Shown here: positions 50,773 through 60,583 of the stretch, piece after piece | How the letters are laid out: every line of letters begins with the position of its first letter | Position numbering within the stretch: position 1 is the first letter of the stretch | NCBI GenBank assembly: GCA_030145195.1 | Contig: JAQYVY010000005.1 | Coordinates: forward strand, 1-64,000 | Source of the DNA: Desulfuromonadales bacterium | GTDB lineage: Bacteria > Desulfobacterota > Desulfuromonadia > Desulfuromonadales > BM103 | Reading direction: 5' to 3' | DNA: 64,000 nucleotides | Made by a program: the position numbers and the translations under genes | Notes under the pieces: generated by a model | What the model saw: only the letters and a program-made list of their open reading frames with translations | Database searches by the model: none | Told to the model about the DNA's origin: nothing

Positions 50773-52852
50773 CCTGGAGGCGGATTTGTCCGACAAAGGT
50801 TCTTCCCAAGCCCTCAAAGATTTCATCAGTGAAACTGAAGAAATCGTCGGATCTTTGAACCTCGATTTGGTCAAATTGGCCGATTCGGTTGACAGTGGCG
50901 ACTGCGATCCTGATGTCCTCAATGGGATCTTTCGCGGAGCCCATTCGATCAAAGGTCTGGCCGGAATGTTTGGCTTTGAAGACCTCTCTCAGTTGGCTCA
51001 TTCAATGGAAGGACTTCTTGATGGCCTGCGTCTCGGCAAAGTTGCTTTTACCCAACACTTGATTGACACTCTTTTTGCGTCTCTGGACATTCTCATCAAG
51101 TTGATTGACGGCAAGAGCGCCGATGAAGCTTTTACCCTTGATCTTCAACCGACTCTCCAACAAATAAGCCAGGCCGCTAATGGTTCTGCCCAGGTTTTGG
51201 ATGATCCTTTTGCGGGCCTTGATATTGAAGCCTCTATCCTGAACGTTCTGACTGAGTATGAGGAACATCGCCTGCTGGAAAATGTCCGTAAAGGGCGTAC
51301 CATTCAGTTGATCAAGCTGACTTTCGAATTGTCGAGTTTTGATCAGGATCTAGCCGAAATTACGCAGCTATTGAAACTGCAGGGAGAGGTCATCAGCACC
51401 TTGCCCTCGGCGGGAGATATCGGCGAGAGGATTGCTTTTCAGATTCTCTACGGCAGTGAGTTGACCAAGCCCGACATAGAGAGATTACTTAACCTTGAAA
51501 ACCTTGATATTCGCACTTGTGGTGAGACTGCGAATGAACCGGAAGACGAGGGCTTTCTCCTTGAAGAACCTGTAGCCGCAGAACAAGTCCTACCGGCAAC
51601 GAATCCTCTTGTTTCGCCGGAAGCGGTTGACGGTGCCAGTTCTCTGCGCTCGATCAGTCGCACTGTTAGGGTTGATATCGACAAGCTTGACCTGCTGATG
51701 AATATCGTTGGCGAACTGGTTCTTTCCAAAAGTGCTATTACGAATCTCAGTGATCGTCTGAAATTGACCAGCGAAAAAGAACTGGCGACTGATCTTGGCA
51801 AGACGACGCGTATCCTGGAACGCCGTTTGCACGAACTGCAAAAAGGTGTAATGGATGTCAGGATGGTTCCAGTCGGACAACTCTTTGAGAAAATGATGCG
51901 AATTGTTCGTCGGGTCTCCAATGAACAAGGTAAAAAGGTTTCTCTTGATATTCGTGGAGCAGATACCGAATTGGACAAATTGATCATTGAGGATGTCTCA
52001 GATCCACTAATGCATATTGTCCGTAACGCGATTGACCACGGTCTTGAGACCCCCCAGGAGCGTCTTGCTGCGGGTAAGCCGGAGAAGGGCCAGGTTCAAC
52101 TGTGGGCGTCACAAAAGGGCAATCATGTTGTCATTGAGGTTCATGACGATGGTCGCGGCATTGACTCGGATAAAGTCCGCAGAAAAGCAGTCCAGAAAGG
52201 TCTGGTCAGTGAAAACCATGTGATGACCGACGAAGAGGTTTACGATCTTCTTTTTGAACCGGGCTTCTCGACTCGTGACGAGGTGAGTGATCTTTCTGGC
52301 CGCGGCGTCGGTATGGACGTGGTGAAAAACAACATCTCCGCCTTGTCTGGAATGATTGAGGTGAGAAGCGAATTTGGTCAGGGTAGCAGCATGATTATCA
52401 CCTTGCCCATTACTCTAGCGATCATTAAGGCCTTGATTGTTCAGGTCGCTGATAAGACCTATGCTATCCCGATCAATTCGGTGCTTGAGACTTTAATGGT
52501 CGAACGTGATGTGATTCAGACCATCGAACGTCGTGAAGTTATTGAGCTGCGGGAGACAACGGTTCCATTAATGAGACTTGGCCGGGCTTTTGGTTTCGAA
52601 GATAACGACAAAGAGGAAGATCGAAAGTTGTTTGTTGCCATTGTTGGCCTGGCTGAAAAACGAATGGGTTTTATTGTAGATGAACTTCTCGGTCAGCAGG
52701 ATGTGGTCATCAAGTCGCTTGGTAAAGCTCTCGCTTTTGTCAAAGGTATTGCTGGCGCTGCTGAATTGGGGAATCAGAAGACGATTCTGGTCCTGGATGT
52801 TGCTGGTTTGATGAATGAAACTTTGCGCGGTGATACGGCTCTCAATGTATGA
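50756..52852 (+). CDS. cheA: Chemotaxis histidine kinase CheA
   Basis: A 698-residue CheA. P1/HPt: GAHSIKGLAGMFGFEDLSQLAHSME (quoted in part) with the phosphorylated histidine at about residue 63. A long P2-like middle (about 130-300), dimerisation domain (VDIDKLDLLMNIVGELV), HATPase (HIVRNAIDHGLE as N box, DDGRGID as G1, GRGVGMDVV as G2), and a C-terminal CheW-like domain. GTG 50756 overlaps the cheY gene. It is the kinase core of the cluster. Confidence 0.95.
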   Translation: MSTLADLEADLSDKGSSQALKDFISETEEIVGSLNLDLVKLADSVDSGDCDPDVLNGIFRGAHSIKGLAGMFGFEDLSQLAHSMEGLLDGLRLGKVAFTQHLIDTLFASLDILIKLIDGKSADEAFTLDLQPTLQQISQAANGSAQVLDDPFAGLDIEASILNVLTEYEEHRLLENVRKGRTIQLIKLTFELSSFDQDLAEITQLLKLQGEVISTLPSAGDIGERIAFQILYGSELTKPDIERLLNLENLDIRTCGETANEPEDEGFLLEEPVAAEQVLPATNPLVSPEAVDGASSLRSISRTVRVDIDKLDLLMNIVGELVLSKSAITNLSDRLKLTSEKELATDLGKTTRILERRLHELQKGVMDVRMVPVGQLFEKMMRIVRRVSNEQGKKVSLDIRGADTELDKLIIEDVSDPLMHIVRNAIDHGLETPQERLAAGKPEKGQVQLWASQKGNHVVIEVHDDGRGIDSDKVRRKAVQKGLVSENHVMTDEEVYDLLFEPGFSTRDEVSDLSGRGVGMDVVKNNISALSGMIEVRSEFGQGSSMIITLPITLAIIKALIVQVADKTYAIPINSVLETLMVERDVIQTIERREVIELRETTVPLMRLGRAFGFEDNDKEEDRKLFVAIVGLAEKRMGFIVDELLGQQDVVIKSLGKALAFVKGIAGAAELGNQKTILVLDVAGLMNETLRGDTALNV

Positions 52853-53657
52853 AGATTTTTTTGGGCTGAAAGAGCGCCCCTTCAGTAAAACGCCGGACCC
52901 CAGGTTTCTTTATTTGAGTCGTGGTCACCGGGAAGCTCTGGCTCGGATGCAGTATGCCGTAGAGGAACGGGATCTGGTCCTGCTGATTGGTGAAATCGGT
53001 TGCGGCAAGACGACTCTGTCTCGGGCATTGATGGATGCCCTTGATGACAGTTTTAAGGTTGTCTGTCTGATCAATCCGCGCTTGACGCCTTTAGAATTTT
53101 TGAACAGTCTGGCTCGGCGCCTCGGGGTTGAGGAGCCTGCTCGTTATAAAGTTGATCTTTTAGAGCAGATAGGCAAGACGCTGTTCGAATATTATGAACA
53201 GGGGATTACTCCGGTGGTGGTTATCGATGAAGCACAACTGGTGCCTCATCGGGAGACTTTTGACGAAATTCGGCTACTGACAAATTTTCAACTTGATGAT
53301 CAGAATCTGATCAGCTTGGTGTTGATGGGACAGCCAGAACTGAAGCGTCGACTCAAGCATCGGGCCTATGAGCCGTTGCGACAGCGCATCGGGATGCAGT
53401 ATGATTTGCAACCGCTTGGTCCAGACGAAACAACTGATTATCTTGATTTTAGAGTAACAATAGCAGGTGGGAGCCCTGGGCTGTTCTCGCCGGTTGCGGT
53501 CGAGGCCATTTTTGCTTATTCGAATGGGACGCCGCGTATGATCAATCACGCGGCCTCTCTGGCTTTGCTCGAGGCTTATGGTTGTGGAGTGAGAAAGGTT
53601 GATGGCCCGGTTATTGATGCTGTGATACTCGAGCTTGAGAATAGCCCCCTGAATTAA
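52845..53657 (+). CDS. ExeA/GspA-like AAA ATPase
   Basis: A 270-residue ATPase: MYEDFFGLKERPFSKTPDPRFLYLSRGHREAL (quoted in part) is the ExeA-type N-terminus. Walker A is GEIGCGKTTLSRAL, Walker B is VVVIDEAQLVP, and the arginine-finger region contains LRQRIGMQYDL. ExeA homologues help assemble type II secretion, type IV pili or MSHA systems at the envelope. Here it sits between cheA and cheW, overlapping cheA by 8 bases, suggesting a chemosensory link to surface structures. Confidence 0.85.
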   Translation: MYEDFFGLKERPFSKTPDPRFLYLSRGHREALARMQYAVEERDLVLLIGEIGCGKTTLSRALMDALDDSFKVVCLINPRLTPLEFLNSLARRLGVEEPARYKVDLLEQIGKTLFEYYEQGITPVVVIDEAQLVPHRETFDEIRLLTNFQLDDQNLISLVLMGQPELKRRLKHRAYEPLRQRIGMQYDLQPLGPDETTDYLDFRVTIAGGSPGLFSPVAVEAIFAYSNGTPRMINHAASLALLEAYGCGVRKVDGPVIDAVILELENSPLN

Positions 53658-53673
53658 TTATTCGGACTTGATT

Positions 53674-54411
53674 ATGGATATAGCTGAGATTCGAAAAAAA
53701 GCGAAAGCACAGGGCAATAACATTAAAAAGGATGTTATTGCAGAGCAGGATTCTGCGCCCAAAACGTCAATGGCTTGCGCTGATGAAAGCTCTTTGGCCG
53801 ACTCGCCTGTCGAAGCTCTGCCTGTTGAAGAGTTGGTTCCTGTTGATAAGTCTGCTGAGTCAATGTTGGTTGATTCCGGGGACGTTATTGATCGCATCTT
53901 TGCGGTGTCTAATGAATTAAGTCTGGCGACAGAGGAGTCTTATCATGATTTTCTGGAGTCGCAATCAGGTGAAAATGATCGGGTGATACGTCAGTATCTT
54001 GCTTTTTGTCTTGGCAGCGAGGAATATGCTCTGGACATCACTCGAATTAGCGAGATAATCAAAGTCAGGGAGTTTACTGATATCCCCAGAGCTCCTGAAT
54101 ATCTGCTTGGCATTATCTCACTGCGTGGGGTTGTGGTGCCTGTTTTTGATTTGCGTAGTCGATTTAATCTTGGTACCTCAGAGATACTGGCGACGTCGCG
54201 AATAGTTGTTTGTCGATACGAGGATGTTACTGTTGGGCTGTTAGTTGACAGTATTAATCAGGTTGTCAAGCTGGCGGATGATAGTATAGAACCTCCCCCA
54301 GCGGTTCTCTCCGGGCTTGATCGCGATCTGGTTTCTGGGGTCGGACGATATCAGGGGCGAATGCTGATTCTTCTAAACGTGCAAAGTGTATTGGCTGTTA
54401 CGTTGGATTAA
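53674..54411 (+). CDS. CheW-type coupling protein with N-terminal extension
   Basis: A 245-residue protein. The first 100 residues are an acidic, low-complexity extension (residues such as DSPVEALPVEELVPVD); the remainder is a CheW domain (RQYLAFCLGSEEYALDITRISEII, ISLRGVVVPVFDLRSRF). CheW bridges receptors and CheA. The longer-than-usual N-terminus is unusual. The start ATG 53674 has no good ribosome-binding site; TTG 53668 is an alternative. Confidence 0.85.
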   Translation: MDIAEIRKKAKAQGNNIKKDVIAEQDSAPKTSMACADESSLADSPVEALPVEELVPVDKSAESMLVDSGDVIDRIFAVSNELSLATEESYHDFLESQSGENDRVIRQYLAFCLGSEEYALDITRISEIIKVREFTDIPRAPEYLLGIISLRGVVVPVFDLRSRFNLGTSEILATSRIVVCRYEDVTVGLLVDSINQVVKLADDSIEPPPAVLSGLDRDLVSGVGRYQGRMLILLNVQSVLAVTLD

Positions 54412-54500
54412 ATCTTGAGACATATGTATCATGAACCTGATATGATCCGTTCCGTTCTGGATTCACTTGTTCCAGGCTGACTGTTGAAAAGGAGATCGTT

Positions 54501-54869
54501 GTGATTAAGAAGAAAATTCTGATTGTCGAGGACGAAGAGAGTTTGCTCAAACTTGAAAGTATTCTTCTGACATCCAAAGGCTATGATGTTCAGGGGGTTG
54601 CCGATGGCAAGGCGGCACTTGAAGCGGTTGCAATGATGAAACCTGATCTAGTGCTGTTGGATATTATGTTGCCGGAGATAGACGGTTTTGAGGTCTGTCG
54701 CAGAATCAAGGAGGATGATGCAACCCAGCATATCCCGGTGATTATGCTTACAGCAAAAAAAAGTCGTGAAGATATGGCGCGTGGCGAGCAAGTTGGTGCG
54801 GACTGGTATATTACCAAGCCCTTCAAGTCAGCCATGGTGATTGAAACCATTCAAAGGTTTATTGCTTAA
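54501..54869 (+). CDS. Stand-alone response regulator receiver protein
   Basis: A 122-residue receiver domain: ILIVEDEESLLKLESILL (acidic pair), VLLDIMLPEIDGFEVC (acceptor Asp), VIMLTAKKSREDM and ITKPFK (Lys). Unlike the CheY proteins of the cluster it has a PleD/PhoB-type pattern (LLDIMLPEIDG). GTG 54501 is preceded by AAAAGGAG. It is between two cheW genes. Confidence 0.9.
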   Translation: MIKKKILIVEDEESLLKLESILLTSKGYDVQGVADGKAALEAVAMMKPDLVLLDIMLPEIDGFEVCRRIKEDDATQHIPVIMLTAKKSREDMARGEQVGADWYITKPFKSAMVIETIQRFIA

Positions 54870-54874
54870 CTCTT

Positions 54875-55405
54875 ATGCCTGTAAAATCTGATATGCAATC
54901 AATGGATGCTTCCGGCGGAGAGACCCGTCAGGAAATTCAACTCGCCTGTTTCAAGATCGGACCGGAGCTTTATGCTCTGGACATTATGAAGATCAAGGAG
55001 ATCATCCGCCCACAGAAACTGACCCCCATTCCCAAGGCTCCATCCTTTATCGAAGGTGTTATCAATCTGCGCGGTGCTGTTATTCCGGTTGCGGATATGC
55101 GCAAGCGATTTGGTCAACCGGTCACGAAAGAGACCCGGAAGAATCGAATTGTGGTTTGTTCTCTTGTTGGGAAAATTATTGGACTTCTGGTTGATGAAGT
55201 GACAGAAGTTAGACGTTACAGTCGCAAGGAAATCTCTCCAGCGCCCCAGTACATCAAGGGGGCACAGGCAGATTATTTCCTTGGCGTTGCACATCGTGAT
55301 GATGACCTTGTCATGTTGGTAGATCTGGAAAAAGTCCTGTCGACTGATGAACGGATCGAGCTTCAGACTTTAGATAATAAAAATATTGTAACCCGCCAAG
55401 TATAA
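54875..55405 (+). CDS. cheW: CheW-type coupling protein
   Basis: A 176-residue CheW: IQLACFKIGPELYALDIMKIKEIIRP, VINLRGAVIPVADMRKRFG, VDEVTEVRRYSRKEISPAP (short parts quoted). It is the second CheW in the cluster, with a usual length and no extension. It starts 5 bases after the preceding receiver gene. The two CheW proteins may serve different receptor groups. Confidence 0.92.
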   Translation: MPVKSDMQSMDASGGETRQEIQLACFKIGPELYALDIMKIKEIIRPQKLTPIPKAPSFIEGVINLRGAVIPVADMRKRFGQPVTKETRKNRIVVCSLVGKIIGLLVDEVTEVRRYSRKEISPAPQYIKGAQADYFLGVAHRDDDLVMLVDLEKVLSTDERIELQTLDNKNIVTRQV

Positions 55406-55448
55406 GCGCTTTTAAAAATTTCTTTGCTGGTTGTATAAAGGTTTGTGA

Positions 55449-56369
55449 ATGATAGTAAAATGCCCTTCTTGTGCTGCTCGTTTCCGCTTAGATCGTGAAA
55501 AATTAGGTGGAAAACGGGTTACCTTGCGCTGTGCCCGTTGTCGCGTTCCGTTTAAAGTGGAACTGCCCAGAACCGATAGCCGACTTGCTGTGAAAAGAAC
55601 ACGAGTAATGGTTGCCCACAGTGATCATGACCTCTGTAGCACCATTCAATCTATTATTGAAGAGGCTGGAATGTACTGTGTGCTTGGACACAACGGCGGC
55701 GATGTTCTGACTCAGATGGATGCTAACCCACCCCAAGTCGCGGTGGTGGATGTTGCTCTCCAGGGGTTGTATGCCTTTGAAGTCGTCGAAAAGGTGCGAC
55801 GACGGCCTGGGTTGGCAAATGTTAAAATCATTCTATTGTCATCAGTTTATAACAAGGTAGCATATAAGCGTTCTCCGAGTTCTCTCTATGGTGCCGACGA
55901 TTATATTGAGAAGCATCATATTCCAGATGATCTGGTGATGAAAATTAATCGTTTGCTTGTCGGTGCAACGCCTACGGTGGAACCGGCCGAACGGGGTGAA
56001 GTAGAGGCCCCTGGGAAACAGCTTTCACAACAAGATAAAGCCGGACAGAACCTTAATCTTATTCTTTCAGTCAACGAAAAAATTCAATCGGCCGAAAACC
56101 ATGAGGTCTCAGGTAAAGACATTCCTGAGCGAGAAAGGGCAGCCCGCTTGGCCCGAATTATCGTGTCTGACGTTTCACTCTATTATCAGGACAAAATTGA
56201 CGAGGGCATACTCAACGGTAACTGGTCAGAACTTCTGGCCAATGAGATCAAGGAAGCACGCGAACTGTTTAGGGAACGGTTCCCGAGTCAGGACATCCAG
56301 CAAAGTAAAATTCTTGAGGCTGCTTTTCTTGATCTGTTGGAAAAGAGACGCCATGAACTGGACGAATAA
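55449..56369 (+). CDS. Zinc-ribbon (MJ0042-type) receiver-domain protein
   Basis: A 306-residue protein. The first 37 residues form a zinc ribbon, VKCPSCAARFRLD...LRCARCRVPFKVE, with two CxxC pairs. Residues about 55-175 are a receiver domain (VMVAHSDHDLCSTIQSIIEEAGMY; AVVDVALQGLYAFEVVEKV, IILLSSVYNKV). The C-terminal 120 residues are helical (LARIIVSDVSLYYQDKIDEGI), of unknown function. It stands between cheW and the HEAT-repeat gene. The zinc ribbon with a receiver is an uncommon combination. Confidence 0.8.
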   Translation: MIVKCPSCAARFRLDREKLGGKRVTLRCARCRVPFKVELPRTDSRLAVKRTRVMVAHSDHDLCSTIQSIIEEAGMYCVLGHNGGDVLTQMDANPPQVAVVDVALQGLYAFEVVEKVRRRPGLANVKIILLSSVYNKVAYKRSPSSLYGADDYIEKHHIPDDLVMKINRLLVGATPTVEPAERGEVEAPGKQLSQQDKAGQNLNLILSVNEKIQSAENHEVSGKDIPERERAARLARIIVSDVSLYYQDKIDEGILNGNWSELLANEIKEARELFRERFPSQDIQQSKILEAAFLDLLEKRRHELDE

Positions 56370-56475
56370 ACGGCACCCGAATACGTGAGTGCAGACGGGA
56401 AGGGGGGCGTCAGATGTTTGCACTTTTCCTGATTCCCAAACGCACAGTCATTATGGTGCCAGACAGGATGTAGCT

Positions 56476-58485
56476 TTGGATAATAAAGAGCGGATTGTAA
56501 CGGCTTTAAACTCGCCGGACGAGGAGATAAGACTGCAAGGACTGCGTTCCCTTGCCGAGCTGGATTCAACCCAGCGTCTGGACCTTGTGTTTCAGGCCTT
56601 GGGCGATTCCAGTTGGCGGTTGCGCAAAGAAGCTATTGATATCTTTATGTCTTTGCCGGTTTGTAAAGATTTGATCGGTGAGGTTATTAAACTGCTCCAT
56701 GCCGAGGATAATGCAGGCTTACGTAATGCCGCAGTCGAAATCCTTAGTCGTATGGGGCGGGATGCGGTACCTATGTTACTTGATCAGGCGAATTGTCCAG
56801 ATCATGATGTCCGAAAATTTATCCTCGATATTCTTGGTGATATTGCTACCCCTGCTGCGATCCCGGTCATGATTTGTGGCTTGGAGGATACTGATAGTAA
56901 TGTACGGGCCGCGGCCGCCGAAAACCTTGGCAAGCTGAAGGCTGAGGCTGCTGTCCCTGCTTTGCTCGCGGCCATGAGACATCCCGATCTCCTGCTCCAG
57001 TTTACCATTCTTGATACCTTGAGCCGGATCTCTGCTCCAGTGACTTTTAACAAGTTGTTGCCCTACAAAGATGAAAAGTTGCTGCGTAAGGCTTTGATCG
57101 ATTGCCTGGGTAAAGCTGGCGATGCCTCTGCCGTCGCCGAACTGGTTGCAAGTCTGGTCGATGATATGCGAAATGTGCGTGAGGCTGCGCTGCTGGCTCT
57201 GGTTGAAATCTCTCGGCGCTATCCCGAAGAAGTCAAACTGCAATTATCATTATGTGATATCGGACCCTCTTCTGCTGTCGTCTCTGGTTACCTTAATGAA
57301 GAATACAATGACACTTTGAAACTTGCGGCCATTCGTGTTCTTGGTTGGCTTGGTGCCGAAGATTCTGTCATGGCGTTGCTCCAAATGCTTGACTATGAAT
57401 CGCTACAGAAGGAAGCGATGTTGGCTCTGGTCGATATTGGTGTTGCAAATCCTGATGCGCTGTTGAATGCCTGGGGCTTGGTTGATGGTAATCGCCGTGC
57501 CTATCTCGCTTACATTCTCGGTGAAGCCGGATGTGTCGGCGGCTTGACATGCCTGCAGCAGGGCCTCGTTGATTCTGATCAACAGTTGCAGCGGATGTCA
57601 GCCTATGCTTTAGGGCAATTGGGGGAGGCCAGCATACTCCTTGATCTGGTTCGTTGTCTGCAGAGCAGTTCGAGTGATGTTCAGGAAGCGACGACCCAGG
57701 CTTTAATCACTCTAGGTAGAAAATTTCCAGACGAAACTTTTTCTGCATTGCAGCCATTGCTTGCCCATAGTGAGTCTAAGCAACGGATGTTTGCGGTTAT
57801 GGTCCTCCGCGAAATCGACAACTCAAAGGTGTTGGATGTGCTGAGTAGATCGATCAAGGACCCCGCTGCGGAAGTTCGGCGTGCTGCGATAAGAGTTTAT
57901 GAAGGTTGTGACCTCACCGATCATATTGGAACGCTTCTTTTGTCTTTGACCGACGAAGATGCTGAAGTCAGGCGTGCAGCGGTTGATATACTTGGCAACT
58001 GCAAAGATGAACAGGCCCTGGATGGTTTGCAGCTGGCTTTGCAGGATGAAGATATTTGGGTGAGGTCGGCTGCGGTGCGTGGTATCGGATGCATCGGTGG
58101 CAATCGAAGTAAATCGCTTATCGAGCAGGCTCTTGCCGATCCTGTAGGGCTGGTCAGTATTGCCGCTCTGGAAACTCTTGGTGACCTGTTCGGCGATGAG
58201 GCCTGCGAGGCGATGGTCGCCGCGCTGAATCACCCAGATGAAGAGGTGGTGACGGCCGCCATGAACCTGTTGTCACGTTATGGCTCCAGCGATTGGTTGA
58301 AAGCTAATGTCAAAGCTCTGATGATCCACCCTTTCTGGGTCGTACGCGCGCATATTGCCCGACTCGCCGCTGAGATTCTCGGTGTGTCGGCTCGTCCACT
58401 TCTGGTGGAGCGCCTTGGGATAGAAGAGACAGAGCTGGTACGTCAACAATTAACTGCGTTGCTCGATGAACTGCCAGAAAACTGA
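56476..58485 (+). CDS. HEAT-repeat protein of the chemosensory cluster
   Basis: A 669-residue protein made almost entirely of HEAT/PBS-lyase-type repeats of about 30 residues with DxxxxVRxxAAxxLG patterns (e.g. DTDSNVRAAAAENLGKL, DEDAEVRRAAVDILGNC, DEDIWVRSAAVRGIG). Such superhelices bind proteins. Adjacent to cheR and cheB, it may act as a scaffold for the methylation enzymes, similar to HEAT proteins near che genes in other Deltaproteobacteria. TTG 56476 with AGGA upstream is the best start; a GTG at 56389 would add a poor N-terminus. Confidence 0.8.
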   Translation: MDNKERIVTALNSPDEEIRLQGLRSLAELDSTQRLDLVFQALGDSSWRLRKEAIDIFMSLPVCKDLIGEVIKLLHAEDNAGLRNAAVEILSRMGRDAVPMLLDQANCPDHDVRKFILDILGDIATPAAIPVMICGLEDTDSNVRAAAAENLGKLKAEAAVPALLAAMRHPDLLLQFTILDTLSRISAPVTFNKLLPYKDEKLLRKALIDCLGKAGDASAVAELVASLVDDMRNVREAALLALVEISRRYPEEVKLQLSLCDIGPSSAVVSGYLNEEYNDTLKLAAIRVLGWLGAEDSVMALLQMLDYESLQKEAMLALVDIGVANPDALLNAWGLVDGNRRAYLAYILGEAGCVGGLTCLQQGLVDSDQQLQRMSAYALGQLGEASILLDLVRCLQSSSSDVQEATTQALITLGRKFPDETFSALQPLLAHSESKQRMFAVMVLREIDNSKVLDVLSRSIKDPAAEVRRAAIRVYEGCDLTDHIGTLLLSLTDEDAEVRRAAVDILGNCKDEQALDGLQLALQDEDIWVRSAAVRGIGCIGGNRSKSLIEQALADPVGLVSIAALETLGDLFGDEACEAMVAALNHPDEEVVTAAMNLLSRYGSSDWLKANVKALMIHPFWVVRAHIARLAAEILGVSARPLLVERLGIEETELVRQQLTALLDELPEN

Positions 58486-58496
58486 TAATTGCAGAT

Positions 58497-59378
58497 ATGC
58501 TCTTTCTCTCTCCTGAAATAAAGATGGACTCTGATGAATTTCGCCTGCTGCGGGATTTCGTTTATCAACACTGCGGCCTGAATTTCACGATGGATTCGAA
58601 ATATCTGTTGGAAAAACGCCTCGGTAAACGTCTTCAGCAACACAACCTCAAGACCTTTAAAGATTATTACTATTTTCTTCGTTACAATCCGAACAAGGAG
58701 CAAGAACTGTCCGATGTTGTCGATCAACTGACGACAAATGAAACGTATTTTTTCCGTGAAGATTTTCAGCTTCGAACCTTTGTTGATGATATTCTGCCGG
58801 AAATTCGTAAACGCAAGGAAAAAGAAGGCAAGAAGACCCTGCGTATATGGAGTGCTGGTTGTTCGTCCGGTGAAGAACCCTACACTCTCGCCATGTTGCT
58901 TCTTGATCAGCCCTGGTTGAGGTCGTGGCAAGTCGAAATAATTGGTACCGATATTAGTCAAAGAGTATTACATCTGGCCAGAGAGGGGGTTTATGGTGAC
59001 GCGGCGTTCCGTAGCACTGACCCAGCGCAAAAGCGGCGTTTTTTTACTGATCTAGATGGGAAATGTCGTGTTAATGATGAAGTCCGAAACCTCGTCACAA
59101 TTAGTCATTTGAACTTGTTTGACAGCTCCCGAATTGGATTGCTGGGGCGTATGGATGCCATCTTCTGTCGAAATGTAATTATATATTTTGATCATGCAGG
59201 CAAGAAGAACGTTATTGATAGTTTCTTCCAGCGGTTGGTGCCCGAAGGCTTTTTGCTTTTGGGACATTCTGAATCTTTGATTAACCTGAGCACCTCCTTT
59301 CAATTGCGTCATTTTACTCATGATATGGTTTACCAGAAAGCTGGTGTTGCAACGCTGACCGGTGGAGAGAAACGATGA
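58497..59378 (+). CDS. cheR: Chemotaxis protein methyltransferase CheR
   Basis: A 293-residue CheR: an N-terminal helical domain (DEFRLLRDFVYQHCGLNF), LTTNETYFFRED, the SAM site IWSAGCSSGEEPYTLAM, and FCRNVIIYFD. It methylates glutamates in receptors. ATG 58497 follows the HEAT gene by 11 bases. The stop overlaps the cheB start (ATGA). No receptor gene is present nearby, so its targets are encoded elsewhere. Confidence 0.95.
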   Translation: MLFLSPEIKMDSDEFRLLRDFVYQHCGLNFTMDSKYLLEKRLGKRLQQHNLKTFKDYYYFLRYNPNKEQELSDVVDQLTTNETYFFREDFQLRTFVDDILPEIRKRKEKEGKKTLRIWSAGCSSGEEPYTLAMLLLDQPWLRSWQVEIIGTDISQRVLHLAREGVYGDAAFRSTDPAQKRRFFTDLDGKCRVNDEVRNLVTISHLNLFDSSRIGLLGRMDAIFCRNVIIYFDHAGKKNVIDSFFQRLVPEGFLLLGHSESLINLSTSFQLRHFTHDMVYQKAGVATLTGGEKR

Positions 59379-60442
59379 CTCCTGTTCGCGTTCTGGTTAT
59401 TGATGATTCAGCGTTTAATCGTCGAACTATCGTAAAAATGCTTGAGTCATTGCCTAATGTAGACGTTGTCGGCTATGCCTGTGACGGTGAGGAGGGCTTG
59501 CGCAAAGTTATTGACTTGCGACCGGATCTGATTACTCTCGATCTTGAAATGCCGCGTATGGACGGCTTTACTTTTCTGCGGATAGTTATGCAGAAGCAGC
59601 CGACTCCGATCATTGTCGTTTCCTCCCGTTCTGATGATGAGGATGTGTTTAAGGCCTTGGAACTCGGTGCTGTTGAATTTGTACCGAAACCATCATCCAG
59701 AGTCTCTCCCTCATTGATGGATATTCGGGACGTTCTGCTACAAAAAGTTCGTGAGGTAACCAGTGCAAATCTTCGGAATGTGATGGCCCGTACCGCAACA
59801 CCCATTGTTGAGGCACCAAAACGGGAGACTCTTGGTGCAATACCCCCCAGGATTGTCACGCCTGATTTTCGCATGGTCGTCATCGGCTCATCGACCGGTG
59901 GTCCTCCCGCACTACAACAAGTTTTTTCGGCTATTCAGGAGCCCTTGCCGATTTCTTTCGCCGTTGCCCAGCATATGCCGCCCGCCTTTACCAAAGCCTT
60001 TGCTGAGCGACTTAACCGGTTCTCTGCACTCAGGATTCGTGAGGCGGAAAGTGGCGATATCGTTAAGCCCGGTGAGGTGCTGGTCGCTCCGGGTGGTTCC
60101 AATCTCGAGTTTTTTCCGAAAGGCAACGATGTTATTGCTAAGGTGTCTGAGCCGAAAGATCATCAACGATATCTTCCCTCGGTGGACGCTATGTTCTCTA
60201 CGGCTGCGGTTGTGTTTGGCCCCAGACTTTTGGGCGTTGTCTTGACTGGTATGGGGAATGACGGTACCAGAGGGGTTAAGTCGGTTAAGAGTCATGGTGG
60301 TTTTGTCATTGCCGAAGCGGAGGAAAGCTGCGTTGTGTTCGGTATGCCAAAAGAGGCGATTGCAACCGGAGATGTCGATCGTATCGTGCCGTTGCCGAGG
60401 GTCTGTCATGAAATCCTGCGCCATTGCCGATTAACCGGTTGA
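59375..60442 (+). CDS. cheB: Chemotaxis response regulator/methylesterase CheB
   Basis: A 355-residue CheB. Residues 1-125 are the receiver domain (VLVIDDSAFNRR, ITLDLEMPRMDGFTFLR, VPKPSSR). Residues about 165-350 are the methylesterase: catalytic Ser in GSSTGGPPALQQV, His in AQHMPPAFT, Asp in TGMGNDGTRG. It removes methyl groups from receptors. It is coupled to cheR. The downstream gap (60443-60583) has no clear terminator. Confidence 0.95.
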   Translation: MTPVRVLVIDDSAFNRRTIVKMLESLPNVDVVGYACDGEEGLRKVIDLRPDLITLDLEMPRMDGFTFLRIVMQKQPTPIIVVSSRSDDEDVFKALELGAVEFVPKPSSRVSPSLMDIRDVLLQKVREVTSANLRNVMARTATPIVEAPKRETLGAIPPRIVTPDFRMVVIGSSTGGPPALQQVFSAIQEPLPISFAVAQHMPPAFTKAFAERLNRFSALRIREAESGDIVKPGEVLVAPGGSNLEFFPKGNDVIAKVSEPKDHQRYLPSVDAMFSTAAVVFGPRLLGVVLTGMGNDGTRGVKSVKSHGGFVIAEAEESCVVFGMPKEAIATGDVDRIVPLPRVCHEILRHCRLTG

Positions 60443-60583
60443 TCGGGAACGTTATTAACGCTGGATATTTTTTGCCAAGGTTGTTATTATTTCAAGGTTT
60501 ATTGACGGGAAAAGCTAGATGTTGCTCGTCTGGAATTCTTGTTGATGTGGATGTTCTCAGGTGGAAGGTTGTAGGAGTAGTCG

